Part shown: positions 17,273-25,460 of the stretch, one piece after another
How the letters are laid out: the number at the start of each line of letters is the position of its first letter
Numbering within the stretch: position 1 is the first letter of the stretch
NCBI RefSeq assembly: GCF_009800965.1
Contig: NZ_WUAF01000005.1
Location: 223,300 to 287,299, forward strand
Direction: 5' to 3'
Length of the DNA: 64,000 nt
Source of the DNA: Cognatazoarcus halotolerans
Lineage (GTDB): Bacteria; Pseudomonadota; Gammaproteobacteria; Burkholderiales; Rhodocyclaceae
The notes under the pieces: model-generated
Databases searched by the model: none
What the model saw: the letters and a program-made list of their open reading frames with translations, nothing else
What the model was told of the DNA's origin: nothing
Position numbers and translations under genes: made by a program

Positions 17273-18243
17273 TGGAAAACAGGGCGCACGCTCTGGCTGC
17301 GGGGTTGTTCAGCCTGTTTCTAGGGGCCGCAGTCATCGCAGCTATATGGTGGTTTTCGGACGACTCCGCGCCGGTGAAGCGATACCTGCTGGTCAGTCAA
17401 GGCAACATTACGGGGCTCAACATCCAGGCCCAGGTGCGTTTTCGCGGAATCCAGGCCGGCAAGGTGGAAAGCATTCGGATCAACGCCGACAACCCTCGCG
17501 AGATCCTGGTGCAGATCAGTCTGCGTGACGATCTTCCGGTGACACGCGGCACGACGGCGAGTCTCGGTTATCAAGGCGTTACCGGTCTCGCGTTCGTTCA
17601 GCTCGAAGACCGTGGTGCCGACCCGGTGCCGCTTGTCGCGAACGGCCCCGGTTTGCCAAGAATAGAACTTCAACCCGGGCTGATCGACAAGGCCAGCGAT
17701 ATCGCCCTCGAGACACTCAACCGGATCGGCTCCGCCTCCGAGAAACTGGTGCTGCTCCTGAGTGGAGAAAACATGAAGCGCGTCGAATCGATTCTTGGCA
17801 GGCTAGAATCGGCGAGCGCGCGGGTTGATGGAAGCTTGGCGGTGTTGCCGGAGATCATGGCCAACGTCAATTCCCTGTTGAGCCAGGAAAATCTCGGGCA
17901 ATTCAAGACCGTCCTGTCCAATCTGGAAAAGACGACGGAAGAGGCCGGTCCCGCCGTCAAGGAGTTCCGCAGCCTGATCGTCCGCATTGACGAGAGCGCC
18001 GCAAGCATCGACCGATTCACCGAGACGGTTGGGGATGGTCTGATGACATCGTCGCTTCCGCGTCTGAATGCTTTGCTGCAGGAGCTGACCGCGACCTCGA
18101 GACAACTGTCCAGTTTGTTCCAGGAGCTCGAGGCATCTCCACAGATGCTGATTCTCGGCCGTGGTCATCAGGAGCCTGGACCCGGCGAGCCCGGATTCGA
18201 AGCTCCGCGTCTGTTCGGAAGCCGGGAAGGGGGCAACAAATGA
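17272..18243 (+). CDS. MCE domain protein (MlaD family)
   Basis: A 323-residue membrane-anchored periplasmic protein. One N-terminal helix (LAAGLFSLFLGAAVIAAIWWF) is followed by a single MCE domain (about residues 37-115) and a long C-terminal region rich in predicted coiled coil (residues 150-290), with a short proline-rich tail. It is much longer than MlaD of E. coli, and the helical tail could form a needle or bridge toward the outer membrane. The next gene overlaps its end by four bases. Confidence 0.92.
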   Translation: MENRAHALAAGLFSLFLGAAVIAAIWWFSDDSAPVKRYLLVSQGNITGLNIQAQVRFRGIQAGKVESIRINADNPREILVQISLRDDLPVTRGTTASLGYQGVTGLAFVQLEDRGADPVPLVANGPGLPRIELQPGLIDKASDIALETLNRIGSASEKLVLLLSGENMKRVESILGRLESASARVDGSLAVLPEIMANVNSLLSQENLGQFKTVLSNLEKTTEEAGPAVKEFRSLIVRIDESAASIDRFTETVGDGLMTSSLPRLNALLQELTATSRQLSSLFQELEASPQMLILGRGHQEPGPGEPGFEAPRLFGSREGGNK

Positions 18244-18860
18244 GCATGGGGGCGGGTCGATGGCTGATAGTCGTGAGCTGCGTTTTACTGCTGTCCGCGT
18301 GTGGAAGTCTCGGACGTCTGCCAACGCAGTACTCGGTTCGTGACCTTGGACTTCCCGGCAAGGCCGGCGCGCCGCCGCCGATCCCGATACGTGCGATACA
18401 GGTCAAGGCCCCGAGCTGGCTCGGATCGTCGGCGATGCAGTACCGTGCTTCGGATCCAGTCAATCTCCTGCGACGTGCCTACATCGGCAACCGATGGGCC
18501 GCTGCGCCGGCAGAGCTGGTCGAAGTTGCATTGCAACGGGCGCTGCCGATCAGCAACCCCGAAGGCGGTGGATGCGTTCTGCTCGTTGACCTCGATGAGT
18601 TCTCCCAGGTCTTCTCGAGTGCTCTGGACAGTTACGCACTCGTGGAGGCTCGGTTGAGTTTGAGCTCTCCGCGCGATGATGCCGTGTTCGCCGTGGAGCA
18701 AGCATCGATCAGGGTCCCCGCCGCGACACCGGATGCGCAGGGCGGAGCTTTGGCACTGAGCGTCGCGACAGGCAAACTCGCCGACGATATCGCGGCCTGG
18801 TTGGCGAGTGTCGCCAGCGAAGCACCGAGTGGCACGAAGAGTTCGGCGCGCTGTCGATAG
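18240..18860 (+). CDS. ABC-type transport auxiliary lipoprotein (PqiC-like)
   Basis: A 206-residue lipoprotein with an N-terminal signal and lipobox LLSAC, cysteine near residue 21. The rest fits the ABC-transport auxiliary component family (YmbA/PqiC-like), with YSVRDLGLPGK and the distal ALSVATGKLADDIAAWLAS helix. Such lipoproteins are outer-membrane partners of MCE systems. It ends the four-gene operon, and its stop codon lies in the loop region of the terminator hairpin. Confidence 0.9.
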   Translation: MSMGAGRWLIVVSCVLLLSACGSLGRLPTQYSVRDLGLPGKAGAPPPIPIRAIQVKAPSWLGSSAMQYRASDPVNLLRRAYIGNRWAAAPAELVEVALQRALPISNPEGGGCVLLVDLDEFSQVFSSALDSYALVEARLSLSSPRDDAVFAVEQASIRVPAATPDAQGGALALSVATGKLADDIAAWLASVASEAPSGTKSSARCR

Positions 18861-18876
18861 GTCGACAGCGTCTTTT
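18849..18876 (+). terminator. Intrinsic terminator of the MCE operon
   Basis: A perfect 9-bp stem (18849-18857 with 18862-18870) with a four-base loop is followed by TCTTTT. The TAG stop codon of the lipoprotein gene starts the loop. This is a good rho-independent terminator, and it separates the MCE operon from the acyl-CoA ligase gene. Confidence 0.8.
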
Positions 18877-18884
18877 CAACCTAG

Positions 18885-20549
18885 ATGATGGATTCGGAAA
18901 TGACTGAAACGCCAATCTCGATCTACGACACCGGTCTCGATCGTAATGCTGCGAACTATGTGCCACTTACACCCCTGACCTTCATCGAGCGCGCTGCCTA
19001 CATCTATCCCGACAGAGTTGCGCTCATTCATGGCGAACGGCGCTACACGTGGGCGCAGACCTACGGCCGCAGCCGTCGACTTGCCTCCGCGCTCAAGGCC
19101 CGCGGTGTCGGCTACGGCGATACCGTTGCGGTGATCCTCAACAACACCCCCGAGATGTACGAGTGCCACTTCGGTGTTCCAGCCATTGGCGCGGTCTTGA
19201 ACACGATCAACACCCGGCTCGACGGTGAGTCGATAGCTTTCATTTTGAATCACGGCGAAGCGAAGGTCCTGATCACCGATCGCGAGTATGCACATGCAGT
19301 ACGGCAGGCGATCGCCCAAGCCGGCCGGGAGATGTTGGTGATCGACGTGGACGACCCGGAGTACCGCGGACCCGGCGACAGACTCGGCAGCATCGACTAC
19401 GAATCATTGATCGCGGAGGGCAACCCCGAATTCGAGTTCGAGCAACCGTCGGATGAATGGAATGCAATCTCGCTCAACTACACGTCGGGAACCACCGGAA
19501 ATCCGAAAGGCGTGGTCTACCATCACCGCGGCGCCTATCTCAACGCGATGTCGAACATCGTGAGCTGGGGCATGCCACCGCATTCCACCTATCTGTGGAC
19601 CCTGCCGATGTTCCATTGCAACGGTTGGTGCTTTGCGTGGACGATGGCTGCCAATGCAGGCACCAACGTATGCCTGCGCCGGGTGGATCCGCGGCTCATC
19701 TTCGATGCGATCCGTACTCACACGGTCACCCACTACTGCGGAGCACCGATCGTGCATTCCATGCTCGCCAATGCCCCCGCCGAGTGGCGAAAGGGCATCA
19801 CCCACAAGGTATACGGCCTGATTGCCGCTGCGCCGCCCCCGGCTGCGGTGATCGAAGGTATGGCGAAGATCGGATTCGATATCACCCATGTTTACGGACT
19901 GACCGAAACCTACGGTCCTGCATCGGTATGCGCAAAACACGAGGAATGGCAACGGCTGCCGCTCGCGGAACAGGTTGTCAAGAATGGCCGGCAGGGTGTT
20001 CGCTACCACGCCCAGGAGGCAATTACGGTGCTTGACTCCGAGAGCATGGAGCCGGTCCCGTGGGACAACGAAACCATGGGCGAAATCATGTTCCGGGGAA
20101 ATTTGGTCATGAAGGGTTACCTGAAGAATCCCAAGGCGACCGAGGAGTCCTTCCGGGGTGGCTATTATCACACCGGCGATCTGGCTGTCATGCAACCGGA
20201 CGGATACGTGAAGATCAAGGATCGTTCGAAAGATGTCATCATCTCGGGCGGCGAAAACATTTCATCGATCGAAGTCGAAGACGTTCTCTATCGACATCCT
20301 GCAATCATGGCTGCGGCCGTCGTCGCCGCGCCCGACGAAAAGTGGGGCGAGGTTCCATGTGCTTTTCTGGAGCTGCGCGACGGCGCGAGTGTGACCGAAG
20401 ATGAGATGAAACAATTCTGTCGCGAGCATCTTGCGGGATTCAAGGTGCCCAAGAAATTTGTATTCACGGAGCTGCCAAAGACGTCGACCGGCAAGATCCA
20501 GAAATTCGTGTTGCGGGAGCAAGCGCGTTCCAGTGACTCTTTCGAATAG
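18885..20549 (+). CDS. Acyl-CoA synthetase (AMP-forming)
   Basis: A 554-residue ANL-superfamily ligase that activates a carboxylic acid to its CoA thioester with ATP. The AMP-binding motif is YTSGTTGNPKGVVYHH near residue 200, then VYGLTETYGP near residue 335, the GYYHTGDLA hinge region near residue 425, and the catalytic lysine segment KTSTGKIQKF near the C-terminus. It resembles medium-chain and methylmercaptopropionate-type ligases; the substrate is not certain. The start could be M1 or M6 (MTETPI). Downstream genes fit fatty or branched acyl-CoA metabolism. Confidence 0.92.
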   Translation: MMDSEMTETPISIYDTGLDRNAANYVPLTPLTFIERAAYIYPDRVALIHGERRYTWAQTYGRSRRLASALKARGVGYGDTVAVILNNTPEMYECHFGVPAIGAVLNTINTRLDGESIAFILNHGEAKVLITDREYAHAVRQAIAQAGREMLVIDVDDPEYRGPGDRLGSIDYESLIAEGNPEFEFEQPSDEWNAISLNYTSGTTGNPKGVVYHHRGAYLNAMSNIVSWGMPPHSTYLWTLPMFHCNGWCFAWTMAANAGTNVCLRRVDPRLIFDAIRTHTVTHYCGAPIVHSMLANAPAEWRKGITHKVYGLIAAAPPPAAVIEGMAKIGFDITHVYGLTETYGPASVCAKHEEWQRLPLAEQVVKNGRQGVRYHAQEAITVLDSESMEPVPWDNETMGEIMFRGNLVMKGYLKNPKATEESFRGGYYHTGDLAVMQPDGYVKIKDRSKDVIISGGENISSIEVEDVLYRHPAIMAAAVVAAPDEKWGEVPCAFLELRDGASVTEDEMKQFCREHLAGFKVPKKFVFTELPKTSTGKIQKFVLREQARSSDSFE

Positions 20550-20556
20550 GCACCAG

Positions 20557-20600
20557 CCATACGCTAACGTCTGGTCAGGCATCGGATTCGCCACTACCAT
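20557..20600 (+). promoter_or_regulatory. Operator and promoter ahead of the ECHDC3-like gene
   Basis: The sequence CCATACG (20557-20563), four bases, then CGTCTGG (20568-20574) is an inverted repeat with one mismatch, and is the same motif as the operator array next to the TetR gene. It touches a candidate -35 TGGTCA (20572-20577), which is 17 bases from TACCAT (20595-20600). This suggests TetR control of the downstream gene. Confidence 0.6.
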
Positions 20601-20636
20601 GCCTGACAGGCCCGCCATTACAAAAGGAGACGCAAA

Positions 20637-21437
20637 ATGAGTGCCGTCATGCAAGCCGCCGCCGAATCGATATTGTTGCGACGCGATATCGATCAAGTGG
20701 CCCACCTCACCCTGAATCGGCCGAATCAGTTCAACTCCCTTTCCTTGAGCATGCTCGATGCGTTACTCGAGGAGCTCGACCGGATTGCGACGCAACAGAA
20801 CATTCGCGCCGTCGTTCTCGGCGGGGCGGGCAAAGCCTTCTGCGCAGGTCACGATCTCAAGGAAATGCGGGCTAATCACGTGAAGGCATTTCAGCAGGAA
20901 CTGTTTCGCCGCTGTACCAAGGTGATGATGCGCATTGTCACCATGCCTCAACCGGTAATTGCACGCATCCACGGCATAGCCACGGCTGCGGGGTGCCAGC
21001 TTGTCTCCATGTGCGATCTTGCAGTGGCAGTCGATACGGCGCGCTTCGCGGTTTCAGGCATCAATGTCGGTTTGTTCTGTTCCACTCCCAGCGTCGGACT
21101 CTCGCGCAACATGGGGCGCAAACAGGCTTTCGAGATGCTGGTAACGGGTGATTTCATTGATGCGCAGGAAGCGCGGGCGCGTGGCCTGATCAACCGCGTG
21201 GTTCCGGTTGAGCAACTGGATGAAGCAGTTGATGCGCTGGTTTCGAGTATCTGTTCAAAATCGCCGGTTGCGGTGGCGATGGGCAAACAGCTGTTCTACA
21301 AACAGCTCGAAATGGGCCTGGAAGGGGCCTATCAGGTTGCGGGTGAAGTCATGGCCTGCAACATGATGACCGAAGACGCAGCGGAAGGGATCGACTCGTT
21401 CATCGCCAAACGCAAACCGGAATGGAAGGGACGCTGA
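20637..21437 (+). CDS. Enoyl-CoA hydratase/isomerase family protein, ECHDC3-like
   Basis: A 266-residue crotonase-fold protein. The CoA-binding and oxyanion segments AFCAGHDLKEM and IHGIATAAGCQL are present. The two catalytic glutamates of true hydratases are not: the first position reads Q in GCQL, and the second region reads GINVGLFCSTP with no glutamate. This pattern is characteristic of the ECHDC3 subgroup, whose reaction is unclear, so naming it a hydratase would overstate. A strong AAAAGGAG ribosome site precedes the ATG, and a TetR-type operator lies upstream. Confidence 0.9.
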   Translation: MSAVMQAAAESILLRRDIDQVAHLTLNRPNQFNSLSLSMLDALLEELDRIATQQNIRAVVLGGAGKAFCAGHDLKEMRANHVKAFQQELFRRCTKVMMRIVTMPQPVIARIHGIATAAGCQLVSMCDLAVAVDTARFAVSGINVGLFCSTPSVGLSRNMGRKQAFEMLVTGDFIDAQEARARGLINRVVPVEQLDEAVDALVSSICSKSPVAVAMGKQLFYKQLEMGLEGAYQVAGEVMACNMMTEDAAEGIDSFIAKRKPEWKGR

Positions 21438-21483
21438 TTCAAAGCTCGATGAGCTTGCTTCTGCGCGAAAGGTGTCGCGGATC

Positions 21484-22248
21484 ATGCTGATAGATACTCA
21501 CTGTCACCTCGATGCTGTTGAATTCGATGAGGATCGGGATCGGGTTGTCGAGGCAGCCCTCCATGCAGGAATCGAACGGATTCTGATACCTGCCGTTGAG
21601 GCAGATCAGTTCAAGCGAACGGTAGCCGTCGCTGCGCGCTACCGGTGCTGTAGAGTGGCCTTGGGTATTCACCCGCTTTATGTCGGGCGGGCCGAGCCCC
21701 GGGATCTGGATTCCCTACGGGCGTCTCTTCAGGCCGGTGATGCCATTGCAGTCGGTGAAATAGGTCTTGACTACTACGTGGACGATGCAGATCGGGAGCG
21801 GCAGGCGTTCTTCTTTTCCGAACAGCTCAAAATTGCCCGGGAATTCAATCTTCCCGTAATCCTGCATATTCGGCGTGCTCAGGATGACGTCCTGAAACAT
21901 CTTCGTCGTGCCCGTTGTACGGGCGGAATTGCGCACGCATTCAATGGCAGCATCCAGCAGGCAAGTCAATTCATCGACCTAGGTTTCTGTCTTGGTTTTG
22001 GGGGGGCAATGACCTTTGAGGGCTCGCGAAGGATCAGGCGACTGGCGGCAGATCTGCCCGAGACCGCCATCGTGCTTGAATCCGATGCGCCTGACATGTC
22101 TCCGGCATGGGCTCGTGGCGAACGGAACGAGCCGGCTTACGTGCAGCGATTCGCCTGTGAACTTGCCCGGCTGCGCGATCGCGATCCGGCAGACATCGTC
22201 GAACGGTGCTGCGTCAATGCGCTGCGCGTCGTCGCCGGCTTGGCTTGA
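21484..22248 (+). CDS. TatD family metal-dependent hydrolase
   Basis: A 254-residue TatD-type amidohydrolase or DNase with a TIM-barrel fold. Metal-site motifs are DTHCHLD at residues 3-9, GEIGLDYY near residue 90, HIRRA near residue 126 and ESDAPDMSP near residue 200. The ATG at 21484 is chosen because homology starts with MLIDTHCHLD; a GTG at 21472 would add four residues. It is the first of two TatD paralogues in the window. Convergent with the TetR gene seven bases away. Confidence 0.92.
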   Translation: MLIDTHCHLDAVEFDEDRDRVVEAALHAGIERILIPAVEADQFKRTVAVAARYRCCRVALGIHPLYVGRAEPRDLDSLRASLQAGDAIAVGEIGLDYYVDDADRERQAFFFSEQLKIAREFNLPVILHIRRAQDDVLKHLRRARCTGGIAHAFNGSIQQASQFIDLGFCLGFGGAMTFEGSRRIRRLAADLPETAIVLESDAPDMSPAWARGERNEPAYVQRFACELARLRDRDPADIVERCCVNALRVVAGLA

Positions 22249-22255
22249 TCGGGTA

Positions 22256-22852
22256 TTACGGAACTGTGGTGTGGGCAATATCGCCAGCGATCATCGCCAT
22301 GATGTCGGCTTTGAGTGCTTCGATGCTCTGGTCGAACTGATCGACCACCATAAGGGATTGTCCGAAGACATACGCATAAAGGAGCAGGCTGCGGCTTGAT
22401 GCCTCCCGGACACCCAGGCCGCACTGCAGGAACAGTTCGCGTGCACACTTGAAACGAAAGGCATCGACCTCGGAGACGACCGCAGCCACGGCTGCGTCGC
22501 GTTTGGCCCAGTCCCGTACGGCAAGCTCGATGAGCATGCCTTTTCGGGATCGGCTCGCGCTGTAGACCTCTATCAAGTGAAGGATTCGCTGTGCAGCCTC
22601 TCCGGGCGCCGCACGTGTCTGCTTGGCGATATCCCGAATTCGCCCGTCTCTCCAGACGATGAGCGCTCCCGTGAGGAGATCCTGTCGATCTTTGAAGTGC
22701 CAGTAAAAGCTTCCCTTCGTTACCCCAAGCCGCTTGGCAAGGACCTCTACGCGGAGCCCCGCCACGCCCTCGGCAGCAAGAACTTCGATAGCCTCCGCTA
22801 TCCACGTATCTCGATCGAGTTGGGGGCGTGCCCTTGAAGACATGTTTTCCAT
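22256..22852 (-). CDS. TetR/AcrR family transcriptional regulator
   Basis: A 198-residue regulator with an N-terminal helix-turn-helix (AIEVLAAEGVAGLRVEVLAKRLGVTKGSFYWHFKDR, given here as residues about 20-55) and a helical ligand domain. An alternative start at 22843 has a better-placed GGAA. The gene is divergent from etfBA, and the shared region holds a phased operator array with an additional copy in front of the ECHDC3-like gene. By position it probably represses acyl-CoA oxidation genes and responds to an acyl-CoA or related ligand; that ligand is inferred. Confidence 0.88.
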   Translation of the reverse strand: MENMSSRARPQLDRDTWIAEAIEVLAAEGVAGLRVEVLAKRLGVTKGSFYWHFKDRQDLLTGALIVWRDGRIRDIAKQTRAAPGEAAQRILHLIEVYSASRSRKGMLIELAVRDWAKRDAAVAAVVSEVDAFRFKCARELFLQCGLGVREASSRSLLLYAYVFGQSLMVVDQFDQSIEALKADIMAMIAGDIAHTTVP

Positions 22853-22863
22853 GGCGCGAAGTA

Positions 22864-22893
22864 TTGACAGGAAACTCTACCATACGCTACCGT
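22864..22893 (+). promoter_or_regulatory. Candidate promoter inside the TetR operator region
   Basis: A perfect -35 TTGACA (22864-22869) points toward etfB. Eighteen bases on, TACCGT (22888-22893) keeps the three most conserved -10 positions and lies inside the operator array. A promoter here would be blocked by bound TetR protein. Confidence 0.4.
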
Positions 22894-22916
22894 ACGTTAC
22901 CATACGCAATCGTATG
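22881..22916. promoter_or_regulatory. Phased TetR operator array
   Basis: Four hexamers start exactly every ten bases: CATACG (22881), CGTACG (22891), CATACG (22901) and CGTATG (22911). The last two form a perfect inverted repeat with a four-base gap, and the first two form a near-perfect one. The array lies between the divergent TetR gene and etfB and suits cooperative binding of two dimers. Confidence 0.75.
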
Positions 22917-22940
22917 GAGTGTCTGGCTTTGGGCGCCTTC

Positions 22941-22969
22941 CTGTCAAATCCGGCGCCGAGTGCCATAAT
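22941..22969 (+). promoter_or_regulatory. Candidate sigma-70 promoter for etfBA
   Basis: CTGTCA (22941-22946) and CATAAT (22964-22969) are separated by 17 bases and lie about 70 bases before the etfB start. Four and five of six positions match consensus. It is 24 bases downstream of the TetR operator array. Confidence 0.55.
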
Positions 22970-23037
22970 GCTCAATGGGATCCCAAGCCCGCCTCGAGAA
23001 GCATAAAGAATCCAAGAACAGTCATAGGAGCATCGCT

Positions 23038-23787
23038 TTGAAAATCCTGGTTCCGGTAAAACGCGTTGTGGATTACAACGTGAAGGTTCGCGTAAAGGCA
23101 GACGGCAGCGGCGTTGATCTTGCAAACGTCAAAATGAGCATGAACCCGTTCGACGAAATCGCTGTCGAAGAAGCGGTTCGCCTCAAGGAGGCCGGTGTCG
23201 CTACCGAGGTCGTAGCGGTAAGCTGCGGCGTCGCGCAGTGCCAGGAAACACTGCGTACAGCGATGGCCATTGGTGCGGATCGTGGCATCCTGGTCGAAAC
23301 GGACGCGGAACTGCAGCCACTGGCGGTGGCCAAACTGCTCAAGGCACTGTGCGACAAGGAACAACCGACGGTAGTAATCTGCGGTAAGCAGGCGATCGAC
23401 GATGATGCCAACCAGACTGGCCAGATGCTGGCGGCGTTGATGGGATGGCCGCAGGCGACTTTTGCGTCCAAGGTTGCCCTGGCTGACGGCAAGGCCACGG
23501 TGACGCGCGAGATCGATGGCGGCCTCGAAACCCTCGAAATGAACCTGCCGGCTGTCGTGACGACCGACCTGCGCCTCAATGAACCGCGTTATGCAACGCT
23601 ACCCAACATCATGAAGGCGAAGAAGAAGCCGCTCGAAACAGTCAAACCTGCTGACCTCAGCATCGATGTGGCGCCACGCTTGGCGACCATCAAGGTCTCG
23701 GAGCCAGCAAAACGCAGCGCTGGCGTGATCGTTGCTGATGTGGCCCAGTTGGTAGAGAAACTCAAGAACGAAGCGAAGGTGATCTGA
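23038..23787 (+). CDS. etfB: Electron transfer flavoprotein subunit beta
   Basis: ETF beta, 249 residues, carries AMP and forms the heterodimer with EtfA that takes electrons from acyl-CoA dehydrogenases. The start is a TTG at 23038: AGGAG lies at a good distance and the family N-terminus [13 protein letters not shown] begins there. The signature [16 protein letters not shown] and the C-terminal [15 protein letters not shown] are intact. etfA follows directly with no gap. A second etfBA pair lies at the right edge of the window. Confidence 0.96.
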   Translation: MKILVPVKRVVDYNVKVRVKADGSGVDLANVKMSMNPFDEIAVEEAVRLKEAGVATEVVAVSCGVAQCQETLRTAMAIGADRGILVETDAELQPLAVAKLLKALCDKEQPTVVICGKQAIDDDANQTGQMLAALMGWPQATFASKVALADGKATVTREIDGGLETLEMNLPAVVTTDLRLNEPRYATLPNIMKAKKKPLETVKPADLSIDVAPRLATIKVSEPAKRSAGVIVADVAQLVEKLKNEAKVI

Positions 23788-24720
23788 ATGAGCATTCTTG
23801 TCATTGCCGAACACGACAATAAGTCGCTCAAGGGCGCAACTCTCAATACCGTGGCCGCGGCCGCAAAAATCGGAGGCGAGGTCCACCTGCTGGTGGCGGG
23901 TAGCGGTTGCGGGGATGCTGCCGCCCAAGCTGCAAAGGTAGCCGGCGTGGGTAAGGTATTGCAGGCGGACGCTCCGCACTACGACGCACAGCTTGCCGAA
24001 AACATTGCCGCACTGATCGTTGCAAACGCAGGTGGCTACTCGCATATCCTCGCTCCCGCGAGCACAGGCGGCAAGAACGTAATGCCTCGTGTTGCGGCGT
24101 TGCTCGATGTCGCGCAGATTTCGGACATCATTTCCGTCGAATCAGCCGACACATTTGTCCGCCCGATTTACGCCGGTAATGCGCTTGCGACGGTAAAGAG
24201 CGCCGACGCGGTCAAGGTCATAACGGTACGCACCACGGGTTTTGACCCGGTCGCTGCCGAGGGCGGCAATGCTGCAATCGAATCGTTGGCCGCCGGGCCG
24301 GACCTGGCACTCTCCAAACTGCTGGGACGGGAACTTACAAAGAGTGAGCGCCCGGAACTCGGAGCTGCGGGCATTATCGTCTCGGGCGGAAGGGGGCTGG
24401 GCAGCAGCGAGAACTATCACAAGTTGCTCGAACCGCTCGCCGACAAGCTTGGCGCCGCGTTGGGCGCAAGTCGCGCTGCGGTCGATGCGGGCTATGTTCC
24501 CAACGATTATCAGGTTGGTCAGACGGGCAAGATCGTCGCGCCGCAGGTGTATTTCGCGATTGGCATCTCTGGCGCGATTCAACACCTCGCCGGCATGAAG
24601 GATTCGAAGATCATCGTCGCCATAAACAAGGATCCGGAGGCCCCGATCTTTCAGGTCGCCGACTATGGCCTGGTGGGCGATCTGTTCCAACTTGTACCGG
24701 AGCTGACGAGCGCCATGTAA
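23788..24720 (+). CDS. etfA: Electron transfer flavoprotein subunit alpha
   Basis: ETF alpha, 310 residues, binds FAD. The C-terminal FAD signature region is intact: [31 protein letters not shown] and the [22 protein letters not shown] segment. It pairs with EtfB just upstream. Synonymous sites are less G/C-rich than in the second copy: in the ESADTF...ALATV stretch 10 of 19 codons end in G or C, against 16 of 19 in the paralogue. Confidence 0.97.
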   Translation: MSILVIAEHDNKSLKGATLNTVAAAAKIGGEVHLLVAGSGCGDAAAQAAKVAGVGKVLQADAPHYDAQLAENIAALIVANAGGYSHILAPASTGGKNVMPRVAALLDVAQISDIISVESADTFVRPIYAGNALATVKSADAVKVITVRTTGFDPVAAEGGNAAIESLAAGPDLALSKLLGRELTKSERPELGAAGIIVSGGRGLGSSENYHKLLEPLADKLGAALGASRAAVDAGYVPNDYQVGQTGKIVAPQVYFAIGISGAIQHLAGMKDSKIIVAINKDPEAPIFQVADYGLVGDLFQLVPELTSAM

Positions 24721-24739
24721 GGATCCTCAGGGGCCTTTC

Positions 24740-25405
24740 ATGAACCTCCTGTCGGACTTTTTTCCGACCGCGTGGCTGGTGATCGCCGGCGCAGGGCAGT
24801 TCATCGTCTGGGGGTGGTGTATTCGCACCGCCCCTTGGGCGAGGCTCAACCGCCCGGCAATTCTCAACCTCTGGCTGGGTTCAGCGGTGCTGCTGATGCT
24901 CACCTGGACCATGAAGGCAGCCGTGCAGCCCGGTCTGAGCCTTCATCTGGTCGGGGCCACGGCCGCTACCCTGATGTTCGGACCGCAGCTTGCGATCATC
25001 TGCCTTTCGCTTGCCTTGCTCGGTATTGCCTTCGATGGCGCAATTGCGTGGGCGTCGTACCCGCTCAATCTGCTTACGATGGTGGTCCTTCCGGTATTCG
25101 TTGCCGACCGCCTTTTCCGATTGGTGGACCGTCGCCTCCCTAACAACTATTTCATCTACATTTTCATTGATGCCTTTCTCGGGGCCGGGCTTTCGATCAT
25201 AACCCTGGGCGGGGCATCGACGGTCCTGCTCGCGCTGGCCGGGGCCTATCCGGTCTCGCAACTGACTTCGGAATATCTGCCGTTCTTCCTCCTTCTCGGA
25301 TTTTCGGAGGCATGGCTTACAGGGATGGCTCTCACATTGATGGTGGTGTTCAAACCCGAATGGGTCGCTACTTTCGACGATCAGCGTTATCTGGCACGAA
25401 AATGA
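24740..25405 (+). CDS. CbiM-like energy-coupling factor membrane protein
   Basis: A 221-residue membrane protein with about six helices that resembles CbiM-type substrate-specific components of energy-coupling factor transporters for cobalt or nickel (family-like AGAGQFIVWGW, HLVGATAATLMFGPQLAIICLS). The typical N-terminal metal-binding MHIxxG start of true CbiM is absent, and no CbiN, CbiQ or CbiO gene is nearby. It sits between etfA and an acyl-CoA dehydrogenase on the same strand. Function unknown; a metal or other small solute channel role is a guess. Confidence 0.75.
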   Translation: MNLLSDFFPTAWLVIAGAGQFIVWGWCIRTAPWARLNRPAILNLWLGSAVLLMLTWTMKAAVQPGLSLHLVGATAATLMFGPQLAIICLSLALLGIAFDGAIAWASYPLNLLTMVVLPVFVADRLFRLVDRRLPNNYFIYIFIDAFLGAGLSIITLGGASTVLLALAGAYPVSQLTSEYLPFFLLLGFSEAWLTGMALTLMVVFKPEWVATFDDQRYLARK

Positions 25406-25460
25406 AAAACTGCGGCCTGCACGGCTGCATCGATCCAACACCAAGACTGGAGCTACAAGA

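Noticed and set aside
22369..22376. Another CATACG hexamer near the TetR operators
   Set aside because: It lies inside the TetR coding region without a partner half site.
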